DNA of 37,950 bases from a virus (IMGVR_UViG_3300028375_000004:1-37950), one strand, 5' to 3'. Positions 20,821-29,052 are shown, counted from the stretch's first letter. Notes: generated from the sequence alone by a model not told the origin. Numbers and translations: made by a program.

Positions 20821-21041
20821 CCCGCCTTGACCGCCTGACAGCAAACCCGCCCCAGACCGCCCCAGACCGCCACGAGATAGGCAACGAGGACGGCGAGACG
20901 TGTAATCGCGTGCATGAGCCGGATGAGGATGCGCCGCGCGGATACAAGCCCAAGCCGTGCAGTGGCGTGATGAGTGACGATGACTTCGCAACGGGCGCAA
21001 TATTCTGCGACACCTGCGGCAAGATTGGAGACTGGATATGA
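20817..21041 (+). CDS. Hypothetical 74-residue zinc-binding protein
   Basis: The polar protein has a proline-rich N-terminus and a C-terminal FCDTCGKIGDWI, with a CxxC pair and another Cys (KPCSGV) 17 residues before. A single zinc knuckle is possible. The gene joins both neighbours by ATGA overlaps; function unknown. Confidence 0.5.
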   Translation: MTRLDRLTANPPQTAPDRHEIGNEDGETCNRVHEPDEDAPRGYKPKPCSGVMSDDDFATGAIFCDTCGKIGDWI

Positions 21042-21118
21042 AACCATCATGGTGGATCGTGCCCGCTGCGGCACTGGGCCTAGTCTTTTGGCTTTTGGTA
21101 ATTTGGAGACTGATATGA
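21038..21118 (+). CDS. 26-residue membrane peptide
   Basis: It is almost entirely one transmembrane helix (IVPAAALGLVFWLLVIW) with charged ends. Stop and start overlaps on both sides (ATGA) support translation. No family can be named. Confidence 0.4.
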   Translation: MKPSWWIVPAAALGLVFWLLVIWRLI

Positions 21119-21753
21119 CACCGGAACAGATTGAAGCGCTGCCTACCGTATCTAATGTTGACCAAGATTTGCAGCACGAGCCTGATATTCGTGAGGGTTA
21201 TGTTCTGGTCGGTGGGCCAGTTAAATGGGTGCCGTACAAGCCGCAGGGCGCAAAGCAGATGAATCGCAAGGGTCGGTGGAAGGCCATGAACGAATATGGC
21301 GGATGGGATAACTGCGAAACACCCGCGCAAATATGGTCTGGCTTTATTTCATACGAAGAAATGGCCGCGCACATCATCGCCCAGCGTGAGCAGATCGCAG
21401 CCCTAGAGGCGCGCGTGAAATCTGCTGAAGAATTGGTTGCGCGCGCCGAAGAGGAGCTAAGACTTATCCGCATGAAAGATAGCCCCGCTGTCTATGACGT
21501 GATGTTGCGGACTGACCTCTCCACCTACCGCGCCACAGAAGGGCAGCCTCTAGGATCATCTGCGGCTCCATGGGATTGGGCTGTTCGCAAATGGCACGAT
21601 GAGGTAGCCAATCGTCCACTGAAGAATATTCACCGCCGCACACTGGACGATACATGGCGGCAGGTGATCCGTCACTATGGCGGGAACGATGTTGATCTTT
21701 TGGGACCGATACACGACGATCTTTGCGCCACAGGAGGGCAGGACAATGAGTGA
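21115..21753 (+). CDS. Hypothetical 212-residue early protein
   Basis: It has a first part with EGYVLVGGPVKWVPYKPQG, a coiled-coil segment (about 80-120: REQIAALEARVKSAEELVAR) and a C-terminal part WDWAVRKWHDEVANRPLKN, RRTLDDTWRQVIRHYGG. The end of this sequence is commonly present in phage early proteins of unknown function. It overlaps the next gene by eight bases. Confidence 0.6.
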   Translation: MTPEQIEALPTVSNVDQDLQHEPDIREGYVLVGGPVKWVPYKPQGAKQMNRKGRWKAMNEYGGWDNCETPAQIWSGFISYEEMAAHIIAQREQIAALEARVKSAEELVARAEEELRLIRMKDSPAVYDVMLRTDLSTYRATEGQPLGSSAAPWDWAVRKWHDEVANRPLKNIHRRTLDDTWRQVIRHYGGNDVDLLGPIHDDLCATGGQDNE

Positions 21754-22165
21754 GGTTGATACGAGCGCGGTGCGATGGCGATGGCCGCGCGAGATATGGG
21801 CAGAGGAGCGGGGTGAATTTATGCACGAGGGTGTTCACGTCTATCACCCTGCTGCGACAGTGCCGCGCTGGGAAGACGACCGTCCGGGTCCATATCATAA
21901 ATATATCGACGTAGATATTTATGACAGCTCGGAGAAGCACCACGCGGCTAGATATCACGTCCTCGCCGCCGAACGTAACGCCCTACGCGCCCAGCTTGCC
22001 GACGCACAAACACAGCTACAGACGGCGCGGGATGATGCGCTGCGTGAGGCTATTGCCCTTTGCGATTGGGATACCAGCGACAGCGAACTTTTCGCGCTGG
22101 AAAATAAACTGCGCGCCCTGATCCAAACCACAGAACCCCGCAACGATGCGGCAAAGGAGGAATAA
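21746..22165 (+). CDS. Hypothetical 139-residue protein with a coiled coil
   Basis: An N-terminal WPREIWAEERGEFMHEGVHVYHP part precedes a helical coiled coil (about 75-125: AAERNALRAQLADAQTQLQ, REAIALCDWDTSDSELF). It has a strong ribosome site (AGGAGGGCAGG). Function is unknown; the coiled coil suggests an oligomeric partner protein. Confidence 0.55.
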   Translation: MSEVDTSAVRWRWPREIWAEERGEFMHEGVHVYHPAATVPRWEDDRPGPYHKYIDVDIYDSSEKHHAARYHVLAAERNALRAQLADAQTQLQTARDDALREAIALCDWDTSDSELFALENKLRALIQTTEPRNDAAKEE

Positions 22166-22166
22166 A

Positions 22167-22490
22167 ATGACTGGCCTGAAACAGCACCTAGAAGATTATG
22201 AATGCTCTATCCCGATCAATGGGAGACCAGACCTTAATGACAACGAAGAAAATATTCTTCTTATTAGGATGATTGATTTTGCCCACCGAAACAAGGTTCT
22301 GCATGAGTCTCTGGCGCAACTGAAACAGGGTCCGATCTGGGACGGTGATGTTGTCTCAAAATCAGAAAGAAACACGCTTTTGCAAGTTGGGGCTTGCGCA
22401 AAAGTCAGCATGAAGGGCGAGCAAGGTTATAACGCCTGCACTTATTTCGGGTGTGAACTTCTGTCAGTTTTTGATTGGCTTTACCAATGA
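22167..22490 (+). CDS. Hypothetical 107-residue protein
   Basis: This mixed alpha/beta protein has LKQHLEDYECSIPINGRPDLN and VLHESLAQLKQGPIWDGDVVSKSERNTLLQVG. GGAGGAAT precedes the ATG. It overlaps the next gene by ATGA. No recognised domain. Confidence 0.55.
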   Translation: MTGLKQHLEDYECSIPINGRPDLNDNEENILLIRMIDFAHRNKVLHESLAQLKQGPIWDGDVVSKSERNTLLQVGACAKVSMKGEQGYNACTYFGCELLSVFDWLYQ

Positions 22491-22894
22491 CCCCAGCACA
22501 GACAGACGAAGCAATCACCGTCAAATACACAAATTGGCGCGGGGAGACAGATGTGCGTATGCTTTTGCTTGGAGAGGTCCGCTACGGCACGACAGAATGG
22601 CACCCCGAACCCACACATTTAATCAGCGCATTTGATTTGAACCACCCCGCGCAGATTTGGAAGGAGTACGATCTTTCCAAGATGGACTTCACGCGCGCCG
22701 CCATGCAGCCCAGCGTTGCGGATGCTGCAAAGGTGTTGCTGAATGCGCTTGGCAATGAGTATGGCCCAAAGTGTCCAATCTGGGGCAGGATAATAGACGC
22801 CATTATGTCCGACCGGATTGGAATGAAGGTGAGAGGCAGTGACGGCATACTGATTGCCCTCCGCGCCCTATCCAAGGAGACACCCGATGCGTGA
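22487..22894 (+). CDS. Hypothetical 135-residue phage protein
   Basis: The N-terminal half has YTNWRGETDVRMLLLGEVRYGTTEWHPEPTHLISAFDLNHPAQIW, a domain often found in alphaproteobacterial phages, perhaps a small WYL/SH3-like fold. The C-terminal half is helical (VADAAKVLLNALGNEYG). It is the last gene of the rightward operon, facing the leftward tail module. Confidence 0.6.
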   Translation: MTPAQTDEAITVKYTNWRGETDVRMLLLGEVRYGTTEWHPEPTHLISAFDLNHPAQIWKEYDLSKMDFTRAAMQPSVADAAKVLLNALGNEYGPKCPIWGRIIDAIMSDRIGMKVRGSDGILIALRALSKETPDA

Positions 22895-22904
22895 TTTCGA
22901 ACAC

Positions 22905-22938
22905 AAAAAAGCCCGCGCAACCATTACGGCGCGCGGGC
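22905..22938 (-). terminator. Rho-independent terminator of the leftward tail module
   Basis: GCCCGCGC (22911-22918) pairs with GCGCGGGC (22931-22938) around a 12-base loop, and on the minus strand the stem is followed by six U (the six A at 22905-22910). This ends leftward transcription coming from the tail genes, right at the convergence with the rightward operon. Confidence 0.85.
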
Positions 22939-23035
22939 AGTGATTTGCGTACAGGCAAACGTCAGCAAAGGTATGTAACGCTAAATAGTGGACCTTTCTT
23001 TAGTTGAGTATGCGACGTGCCCCGTCGCCTGGTCG

Positions 23036-23341
23036 TTACTCCGGTACGCGCAAGAAGCGATAGCCGTTCTGCCCGCGCAGGCCGGTTAATTCCCAGCCAA
23101 GCGGTCGCAGCTTTTTGTTGATGTTGTGAACGTGCTGACGAGCGGCGCACTCGGCAAGATCTGGCCCACCATCTTCGTCATCCTCATACATCCTATTCGA
23201 CAACTCAACGCGGCTCAAGTTGGGCGTGCGCAAAACAATATCGCACACCCTGCGCTCAGTGACGGTCAAGCCGCACTGGTTTAGGATCTCGGGCAAGGAG
23301 CTTTCGACTTCCTGCCCGCAAGCGTGGCAAATCAGGCCCAT
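23036..23341 (-). CDS. Zinc-finger/winged-helix protein
   Basis: This 101-residue protein has an N-terminal CHACGQE that could bind zinc, and a C-terminal winged-helix: LTVTERRVCDIVLRTPNLSRVELSNRMYE, VHNINKKLRPLGWEL, GYRFLRVPE. The K-L-x-x-x-G-W-E-L-x-G-L and GYRFL segments look like OmpR/PhoB-type winged-helix domains. It is the most distal gene of the tail module and overlaps the end of the fibre gene by ten bases. DNA-binding regulator; target unknown. Confidence 0.65.
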   Translation of the reverse strand: MGLICHACGQEVESSLPEILNQCGLTVTERRVCDIVLRTPNLSRVELSNRMYEDDEDGGPDLAECAARQHVHNINKKLRPLGWELTGLRGQNGYRFLRVPE

Positions 23342-25410
23342 GTGCCGAACCCTGCTGGTCGTGTGGCGGGTGATAGGTTCAGGATAGCCCCATTTTCAGG
23401 GCCGGATGCCAATCCCGCAACAGGCAGAACGCTGACGGGCATGTTTGCGATGCTGACGCCCCCCACACCTGTCGCTGGGTTTGCAGAGGCATTGTTGTTC
23501 CAAACGGAAACCGACTCTTTCTTAATCCAAAGCAGGCGTGCATCCAGATCGACGGCAATCTGCACCGTATCTGCTGTGTTTACGCCCTCACCCATCGGCA
23601 CGTTAGAACCAGAGCTTACTACGTTACCAAACAACCACCCGACACGCTCTGTGCCGTTTATACTACTACTCCCGCCACCTACTGGCAAATTAACATCAGC
23701 AATGCCTGCAAACGAAAGCGTGCCGATTGTGTTGATCTGGAACATGCGCTTGCCTGTTGTTTGTCCCTGAGCAGATCGGGCGTACCGTATTGCGCCTGCG
23801 GTGTTGTTGGCCTGCCCGCCGTTGTTCGAGTAAGTGATAAAGCCCGTCTGAAACGTGGTATCCCAGCCAGAGGCCACAGGTGCAGCGGCGATTGCGATGC
23901 CAGTCACGCTTCGGGACAGGCTGTTTAACCCGTTCCTGAGTATCGCATGAATATCGACTGACCCACCTGTAGGAATGCCCGTAAGCGTTGTAGCAAGGGT
24001 AGATCCCGGTGCAAACAGTCCAGAGAACACTTGCGATCCGCGCGCAGTTACATCGCCACCTCCGTTAATGATCTCATCATCAGTAGGAGTGTCAGAACCA
24101 GCAGGAACAGATGCCGTGTAAATCGTGCCCACATCAGTAGTTGTTAGTGTCAGTGCCACACTACCGCCTGTAACAGTCCCAGTCTCTATATTAAGTATTA
24201 CGGGGCGAGGCAGAACAGGAAGCGCGCTAGACAATCCGTCACCTGCGTGAATGGTCTTTTCCGCAGTGTCGATGATAGCCCCAAGCTGTCCCATATGAAT
24301 TGCGTTGAGGTGAACGTCTACGCCGTTTGTAATGTTGTGTTCGACAAAATACCTGTTTGGATTACCACTACCGTTTGCTGTAATCGTACCCGTTGCATCG
24401 ACTGTAAAACCACAAAGAGATTTTAGCTGTGCATTGATCGCAGCTGTATAAGGGTTGGCTACACCACCACCGTCAACAGATAGTTGGCATATAAACCATG
24501 TCGGCTGTTCGCCCATCTGAGCAACATCAAAAGCGTAGACCTGCTCAAACTTGGCAGGATACTCAACGATATCTGGGTGACTTAGGTTTTCTGCTGCGCG
24601 CGGGGCGTTGGTGTTTGCCTCACCTTGCATCCAGATTTTTGACTGGTACAAAACGGGCGTTTCTGAAGCAAGAACCGCAGTCCGCACTGCGCGACGACCA
24701 TAAACCAAGTTTTTCCAGACAGCCGCCGCATTGATGGGGAGAAACTCATCTATGTGGGTTCCGGGAGTGGACGCCTTCATGAGCCAAAGGGCTTCGGCTG
24801 TGGCATACAACCCGTTGTCGTCGTACCCTTTCACGACCCCGTAAGTAGGACCAACGCCACCGCTACTGCTTCCAATATTTCTTTCGCCCTTGCGACCTAC
24901 TACGCCATCTATTGTTTGCCCATCTGGTACAAGCGTATATGGCAGGCGCTCAACGACCGAGGCAGTAGTGCCCAAGCCGCTTGTAAGTTCAAAGGCGCTG
25001 ACATTTGCGTATGTCTTGAGCTGTGCACTTGGCAGCGCATCAACAGAGTTGAAGCCTGTAATGTTAGATTGACCCTGTGTTTCGACGTAGGCAATTCCAG
25101 CGACACTCGAAGGAGTCAGCTCCATTGAATACATCAATGGCGCCATGCTCAAACCAGCAGGCGAAATAAGCACAGCTTCGGCCACTTCCGAAAGAGTCAG
25201 CGATGCAGTTGATATCAATGGTGTCATATTCAGGTCAGCAAGCGAAATAAGTGGAACCCCAACCACTTCCGACAGCGTTGGAGAGCCAAGCGTAGTCGTC
25301 ATCAGAAGCCCTTGCATCCCGAACGGCGCATCACCTTGGACTGGGAACTCCTTGAGAAGCGCTCCGCCCAGATAAATGCGGCGCACGTAACGGTCGCCAA
25401 AATACATCAT
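23332..25410 (-). CDS. Tail fibre with SGNH-esterase and SPRY-like domains
   Basis: This 692-residue protein combines modules. The start MMYFGDRYVRRIYLGG is a typical alphaproteobacterial tail-fibre attachment end. Residues 45-100 hold imperfect repeats (LSEVVGVPLISLADLNMTP and related). Residues 110-395 form an esterase: VETQGQSN (Ser115), WMQGEAN (261-267), DVHLNAIH (Asp365, His367), matching the SGNH sialate O-acetylesterase motifs. The C-terminal part (about 505-665) resembles a SPRY domain (GTERVGWLFG, DTVQIAVDLDARLLWI). It probably deacetylates host surface glycans during adsorption. The start overlaps the gene upstream (ATGA). Confidence 0.8.
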   Translation of the reverse strand: MMYFGDRYVRRIYLGGALLKEFPVQGDAPFGMQGLLMTTTLGSPTLSEVVGVPLISLADLNMTPLISTASLTLSEVAEAVLISPAGLSMAPLMYSMELTPSSVAGIAYVETQGQSNITGFNSVDALPSAQLKTYANVSAFELTSGLGTTASVVERLPYTLVPDGQTIDGVVGRKGERNIGSSSGGVGPTYGVVKGYDDNGLYATAEALWLMKASTPGTHIDEFLPINAAAVWKNLVYGRRAVRTAVLASETPVLYQSKIWMQGEANTNAPRAAENLSHPDIVEYPAKFEQVYAFDVAQMGEQPTWFICQLSVDGGGVANPYTAAINAQLKSLCGFTVDATGTITANGSGNPNRYFVEHNITNGVDVHLNAIHMGQLGAIIDTAEKTIHAGDGLSSALPVLPRPVILNIETGTVTGGSVALTLTTTDVGTIYTASVPAGSDTPTDDEIINGGGDVTARGSQVFSGLFAPGSTLATTLTGIPTGGSVDIHAILRNGLNSLSRSVTGIAIAAAPVASGWDTTFQTGFITYSNNGGQANNTAGAIRYARSAQGQTTGKRMFQINTIGTLSFAGIADVNLPVGGGSSSINGTERVGWLFGNVVSSGSNVPMGEGVNTADTVQIAVDLDARLLWIKKESVSVWNNNASANPATGVGGVSIANMPVSVLPVAGLASGPENGAILNLSPATRPAGFGTWA

Positions 25411-25856
25411 ACAGACGGCTCCGTGATGATGTAGATTGTATCAGCCGGGAAATCCGAGATCTGGTCATACTCGAATTGCGAAAGATGAATGATGTTCGTG
25501 CCTGAGCTGAGATACTGGCTCGCATACTCAACAAAACCGGGCTGGATCGTGTTTTCGGTTTTGAACGTCCCATTGACTAGTTGCAACGGATCGGCCGGGT
25601 TGGTCGTGTTCCAGATGTTCATCTGAAACGACTGGCCTTCGGTCAGGCTGGAAACAAGGGATGGCGAAATTATGATCAACCCAGCCGTGCCGGGGATCTC
25701 TACAATTGGTTCGCCCCCAGCCGTTGGGCTGATAGTCAGCGCAACTGATGCGACCTCTTGAGACAGCGTGATCCGCAAGGTCTCTGCGCGACGAACGGAG
25801 ATGGTCTGCGTTACAGGCTTATCCGTGACGATTTCGATGGTAAGTGCTCTTGGCAT
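25407..25856 (-). CDS. Hypothetical tail-associated protein
   Basis: This 149-residue protein is mainly beta: ALTIEIVTDKPVTQTISVRR, TLRITLSQEVASVALTISP, FQMNIWNTTNPADPLQLVNG. It is likely an accessory structural protein that joins or decorates the fibre encoded next, sharing a four-base overlap. No enzyme motif is seen. Confidence 0.6.
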   Translation of the reverse strand: MPRALTIEIVTDKPVTQTISVRRAETLRITLSQEVASVALTISPTAGGEPIVEIPGTAGLIIISPSLVSSLTEGQSFQMNIWNTTNPADPLQLVNGTFKTENTIQPGFVEYASQYLSSGTNIIHLSQFEYDQISDFPADTIYIITEPSV

Positions 25857-25889
25857 GATACGTCCTTTGCGCAGATATTTGCAGCGGGA

Positions 25890-26252
25890 TTATGTCGCGG
25901 CGGGGAAGTTGATATCGAAAGCGGCAAGGTCGTAATCACTGCCTGACGTCACCGCCTGAGACGCTGAAAGAGCGCCAGTGGCCACCAGAACACCCGTGCC
26001 GTCTGTCAAGGCCCAGTGCGTGCCTGTGCCTGTCGCTGTGGCGGTGGCCGCTGAGACTGCGGGCACAGTGACCTTGCGGCCTGTCGCGCTGTTCACAGTG
26101 GAGCCTGTGTTGACGGTCGCAGTGATCAGCGTATAGGTGCTGGTCGCCTCAGCGTAGGTTGCAGGCTCTTGAGAGCAAACATCGAGGCGGGTGCCGTTGG
26201 TGTCGATCCAATCAAGTCCTTGGTCGAGTGCTTCTGGGTTGAGATAAGCCAT
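25890..26252 (-). CDS. Hypothetical beta-rich structural protein
   Basis: The 120-residue protein is rich in Thr, Ala and Val (RKVTVPAVSAATATATGTGT, VLVATGALSASQAVTSG) and looks like a beta-sandwich structural or decoration protein. Similar sequences lie in tail and lysis regions of Rhodobacterales phages. Function is uncertain. Confidence 0.6.
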   Translation of the reverse strand: MAYLNPEALDQGLDWIDTNGTRLDVCSQEPATYAEATSTYTLITATVNTGSTVNSATGRKVTVPAVSAATATATGTGTHWALTDGTGVLVATGALSASQAVTSGSDYDLAAFDINFPAAT

Positions 26253-26283
26253 AATGCTTTCCTTTGATGGTTGCCCGATGGGG

Positions 26284-26517
26284 CTATTGTGTTTTTCCGC
26301 AGACGGCTTCTGTGCCTAGCACAATGTCAGCCGCCGGGGTTGCCACGGCTTCGGCTGTGTCTGGGTTGGCAATGATGCCCGCCCGCAGCGCGTCGGTCTT
26401 TGGTTTAAGTACGACGCAGGGAACGCCCTTAGTTGGCGCTTCCGCATCGGGCCAGCATCCGGTCAAGGCCACTGCAATCAGGGCCAGTGCCATCGCCTTC
26501 GTTGAACGTGTCAGCAT
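26284..26517 (-). CDS. o-spanin (Rz1-like lipoprotein)
   Basis: The 77-residue protein has a signal peptide and lipobox, MALALIAVALTGC, with the Cys about residue 21. The mature part is short, Pro-containing and extracytoplasmic. Its start lies inside the i-spanin gene (89-base overlap) in another frame, the nested Rz/Rz1 layout. It would be anchored in the outer membrane and fuse with the inner-membrane partner in the last lysis step. Confidence 0.7.
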   Translation of the reverse strand: MLTRSTKAMALALIAVALTGCWPDAEAPTKGVPCVVLKPKTDALRAGIIANPDTAEAVATPAADIVLGTEAVCGKTQ

Positions 26518-26635
26518 CTTGCAGTGTCCTTTCGAGTTGATCGGTGCGGGCGTTGTCACCGCCGCGCGAATACAGCCACATGCTTGCGGCGGCAATGCCT
26601 GCCAGAAGCACGGCTATGAAGACAAGGCGGATCAT
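26429..26635 (-). CDS. i-spanin (Rz-like)
   Basis: This 68-residue protein has an N-terminal transmembrane anchor (IRLVFIAVLLAGIAAASMWLY), a charged helix (ARTDQLERTLQDADTFN) and a short tail with two Cys. Its second half overlaps the lipoprotein gene. It is short for an Rz, but the pairing with a nested lipoprotein after holin and endolysin supports the call. It overlaps the small membrane gene by ATGA. Confidence 0.65.
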   Translation of the reverse strand: MIRLVFIAVLLAGIAAASMWLYSRGGDNARTDQLERTLQDADTFNEGDGTGPDCSGLDRMLARCGSAN

Positions 26636-26730
26636 ATCAGCAGCTTCCACGCGCCAAGGGAGATCACCAGAAGCACCGCGCCCCAGAAAATGGTCACGAC
26701 AACGCCCACGCCTGTGGGTCCGAGCCTCAT
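26632..26730 (-). CDS. 32-residue membrane protein of the lysis cassette
   Basis: This tiny protein is one hydrophobic helix (VGVVVTIFWGAVLLVISLGAW), coupled by ATGA overlaps to the holin and the i-spanin. It might be an antiholin or second holin component; the sequence gives no further evidence. Confidence 0.5.
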   Translation of the reverse strand: MRLGPTGVGVVVTIFWGAVLLVISLGAWKLLI

Positions 26731-26915
26731 GGCTTCGTGAACCATGTGCGGAACGTGGCAACCAACATCGGGCCGATAATCAGCGCTGCTTCGGTCACAG
26801 GCTCTTTCAGTTCTTCGGGGATAACCCCCAGCGCTGCACCAACACCGATCAGAGCCATCACAAGCGCGGTCCAGTTGATTTTCGACACGGCGGGCGGGTT
26901 GATATCGTTTTTCAT
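26727..26915 (-). CDS. Holin
   Basis: This 62-residue protein has two hydrophobic helices (ALVMALIGVGAALGVI and EAALIIGPMLVATF), a short linker and a charged end RTWFTKP. Size, membrane segments and location right after the endolysin match phage holins, including the SKINWTALV start of related proteins. It opens the inner membrane at the end of the cycle. The start overlaps the endolysin stop (ATGA). Confidence 0.75.
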   Translation of the reverse strand: MKNDINPPAVSKINWTALVMALIGVGAALGVIPEELKEPVTEAALIIGPMLVATFRTWFTKP

Positions 26916-27682
26916 TTGTTGCCTCCAAAGATTGCAGAGAAAAGGGTTTGCAGAGCGACCCACCAAGGGCGCTGCGGTGATGTTTGCTCAGTAAACGGAG
27001 CATCTGTGTCAGCGGGTGCGGGCATGATCGGCGGGACCGGATCAGGACGCTTTGCACTTACGCCACCGCCTGCCTCAATTGCAGCCAGAAACGCGCGGTA
27101 GTAGCCTGCAATAACCGCCCATTTGTCAGTGATGTTGACCGTGCGCCGCGCGCCTTCCAGATCGCCCTTGTCCAGATAATAGCGCAGGCCGTGGCCGCGA
27201 CCATTCCAGCGGCCATCAAGCAAGCCCTTGATCATCACGCGGGCGCTAATGGCCGGATCGAGCATGGCGTCCGGCGTTTTGACAAGATCCACGCCCGCAT
27301 CCGTGCTGCTGTCGCGGTAGTTGTCCAGCCAAGTCAACTGAACGTGGCCGCGCCCGTAATAGACATGGCCGTAGGGCTGCTGTGGCTTGGCATACTTTGC
27401 GACGTTGCTGTTAGGCCCACGCTTGCGCGCCAAAGCCTCTACGGCCCGCCGTGCGCCCGCGTCGGTGCTGGCAAAGCCTTCACGCACCGGAACCATGCGC
27501 CCGCCGACTTCATGGTAAGCTGTGGCAAGTGCATAAGCCAACGTGCTGGACCTGCCGTCACCGACCTGCTCAAACGCCGTCAGGATGCCCTCGATACCAT
27601 TCACCTGAGACTGCGAAAGGCGTGTGCCGAACACACCGCTTTCGCGCCTCCGAAGCGACTTGTAAAATGCTGCCTTGTCCAT
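26912..27682 (-). CDS. Endolysin, glycoside hydrolase family 19-like
   Basis: This 256-residue enzyme would cut peptidoglycan glycan strands. It has GIEGILTAFEQVGD, LAYALATAYHEVGGRMVPVREG with the catalytic-type Glu58 in the YHEVGG block, and YYGRGHVQLTWLDNY, a signature of GH19 chitinase-like lysins. A proline-rich linker (about 211-232) precedes a C-terminal WWVALQTLFSAIFGG that could contact the membrane. No signal peptide is seen, so it needs the holin. Confidence 0.85.
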   Translation of the reverse strand: MDKAAFYKSLRRRESGVFGTRLSQSQVNGIEGILTAFEQVGDGRSSTLAYALATAYHEVGGRMVPVREGFASTDAGARRAVEALARKRGPNSNVAKYAKPQQPYGHVYYGRGHVQLTWLDNYRDSSTDAGVDLVKTPDAMLDPAISARVMIKGLLDGRWNGRGHGLRYYLDKGDLEGARRTVNITDKWAVIAGYYRAFLAAIEAGGGVSAKRPDPVPPIMPAPADTDAPFTEQTSPQRPWWVALQTLFSAIFGGNK

Positions 27683-27686
27683 TGAT

Positions 27687-28268
27687 TTATCCTTTCGGTA
27701 CTACGCTGAATGTTTCAGTCGGGTGCATGACGATTGGCTCGTAAATCCCGCACTCAATCGGCGTGGCGACGGGAATGTATGAATATTCGCCGTAGGGCAT
27801 ATCCATCGGGATGGTCACTTCGATCTTGAACGGGATAAAGCCAGTCGTGACCGGTGCCTGCTGTGCGATGAATGACCCGCCGTTGAACTGCGTTGCCGTG
27901 TTGACGTTGAAAAAGTTGCGGTTGTATCTGGTGACGCATGTAATGTTGCGGCGAAGCATGTAGAACAGTGTCAGCGTGTCGCCGCGATGCACCGTATTTT
28001 CCCCGACAATCAAGCCAATGCCCGCCACGTCTATCACCTTGGGGCTTTGCAGCTCGGTCAGTGTCGCCTGCACCTGCGAAACCGTCTTGCCCAAGTCACT
28101 CACTGCAATCGGCAAGTCTCGAAACGGCAACCAATAGGGAGCCAGCAACGCACCCACCGCAGAACCCACAACTCCAAACATCGCAGTGAAAACGAGAATG
28201 TCCCGCGCCGCTGCCACCAAGTGTTGCCGCATGGTTTTTTGACCCACTTGCACATCATCCTCGCTCAT
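27687..28268 (-). CDS. Membrane protein of unknown function
   Basis: The 193-residue protein has an N-terminal transmembrane segment (ILVFTAMFGVVGSAVGALLAPYW) followed by a likely periplasmic domain with a short coiled coil (GKTVSQVQATLTELQ) and a beta-rich part (CVTRYNRNFFN, GGSFIAQQAPVTTG). It lies four bases upstream of the endolysin gene and may modulate lysis or exclude superinfecting phages. No known domain. Confidence 0.65.
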   Translation of the reverse strand: MSEDDVQVGQKTMRQHLVAAARDILVFTAMFGVVGSAVGALLAPYWLPFRDLPIAVSDLGKTVSQVQATLTELQSPKVIDVAGIGLIVGENTVHRGDTLTLFYMLRRNITCVTRYNRNFFNVNTATQFNGGSFIAQQAPVTTGFIPFKIEVTIPMDMPYGEYSYIPVATPIECGIYEPIVMHPTETFSVVPKG

Positions 28269-28330
28269 ACTTTTCCTTACGCCGTACTACATTCGGGCTT
28301 TACATGGCCTTATGGCCTTCTGTGTCGGTT

Positions 28331-28738
28331 TTAGGCAGGCCAGTTCGCGTCGTCTGCAAAGTCTGCGGGAATTTCAGCGCTGTCTTTGATCGCCCATGCC
28401 GCTGCATAGATCGCCGATGCCGCCGCCTTGCCCTTTCGCGCCAGTTCCGCAACCTGCTGAGGCGTGAGCATGTGCATCACGTTGTCACCGTCCCGAAACG
28501 GGATGATCGCGCCGGAGATGCTGGCATCAATCAAGTCGCGTGCCGTGTCTCCAAGTGCGATCAGGTTGATTTGGTCGTGTATCCGACCTTGAACAGGAAT
28601 ATCGCCGTAGCCTGTGACGGCGACAACGGCCCCCGCCGCAAGCCTGCGGTCGCGCTCAACCGTGACGGCATCGCTGCGCGATTGCTGTTCTTGGGCAGCA
28701 ATCTCCGCAGCAGTTGTGATGGTCAGGGAAAAGGTCAT
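28331..28738 (-). CDS. DUF4376-type tail protein
   Basis: This 135-residue protein has a helical N-terminus, SDAVTVERDRRLAAGAVVAVTG, then IPVQGRIHDQINLIALGDTA and a C-terminal YAAAWAIKDSAEIPADF. The 'erdrRla.G....tg.......R..dq.ni.al...A' pattern is DUF4376, usual at the ends of phage tail-fibre modules, perhaps an assembly helper. It overlaps the gene upstream by ATGA. Confidence 0.75.
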   Translation of the reverse strand: MTFSLTITTAAEIAAQEQQSRSDAVTVERDRRLAAGAVVAVTGYGDIPVQGRIHDQINLIALGDTARDLIDASISGAIIPFRDGDNVMHMLTPQQVAELARKGKAAASAIYAAAWAIKDSAEIPADFADDANWPA

Positions 28739-29052
28739 TCTTGCACCTCCAAACGCTGCACGGGGTCGGGAACCGCGCCGCTCGTGGTTACAAAAACAGG
28801 ATGCTCGCTGCCCTGATCTGGTGAGGCGGTGGCCGTATCATAAGACCAATGCACCGACACCTCGATCTGCCCGCCGACGCGCTTAATTGCCCCCACAAAG
28901 GGATGATCGCCACCAGGAACGGCAGAGCCGCCTTCCGGAACGTCGGATAGGTCGTAAGCTGTGCCGTTGACAGTCGCTACGTCAGCAGACACCGACATGG
29001 TTGTTTCAGGTGATCCGGGCAGGGCTGCCGATAGGTGTACTGTAATTTTCAT
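28735..29052 (-). CDS. Hypothetical tail-module protein
   Basis: The 105-residue protein is beta-rich: KITVHLSAALPGSPETTMSVSA, TVNGTAYDLSDVPEGGSA, FVGAIKRVGGQIEVSVHWSY. The layout, with a short fibre gene upstream and DUF4376 downstream, matches small tail accessory proteins in alphaproteobacterial phages. Unknown function. Confidence 0.6.
   Translation of the reverse strand: MKITVHLSAALPGSPETTMSVSADVATVNGTAYDLSDVPEGGSAVPGGDHPFVGAIKRVGGQIEVSVHWSYDTATASPDQGSEHPVFVTTSGAVPDPVQRLEVQE

Noticed and set aside
22886-22942. 18-codon gene MRDFEHKKARATITARGQ after the last rightward gene
   Set aside because: It overlaps the terminator hairpin for the leftward module, and its bases are explained by that stem.
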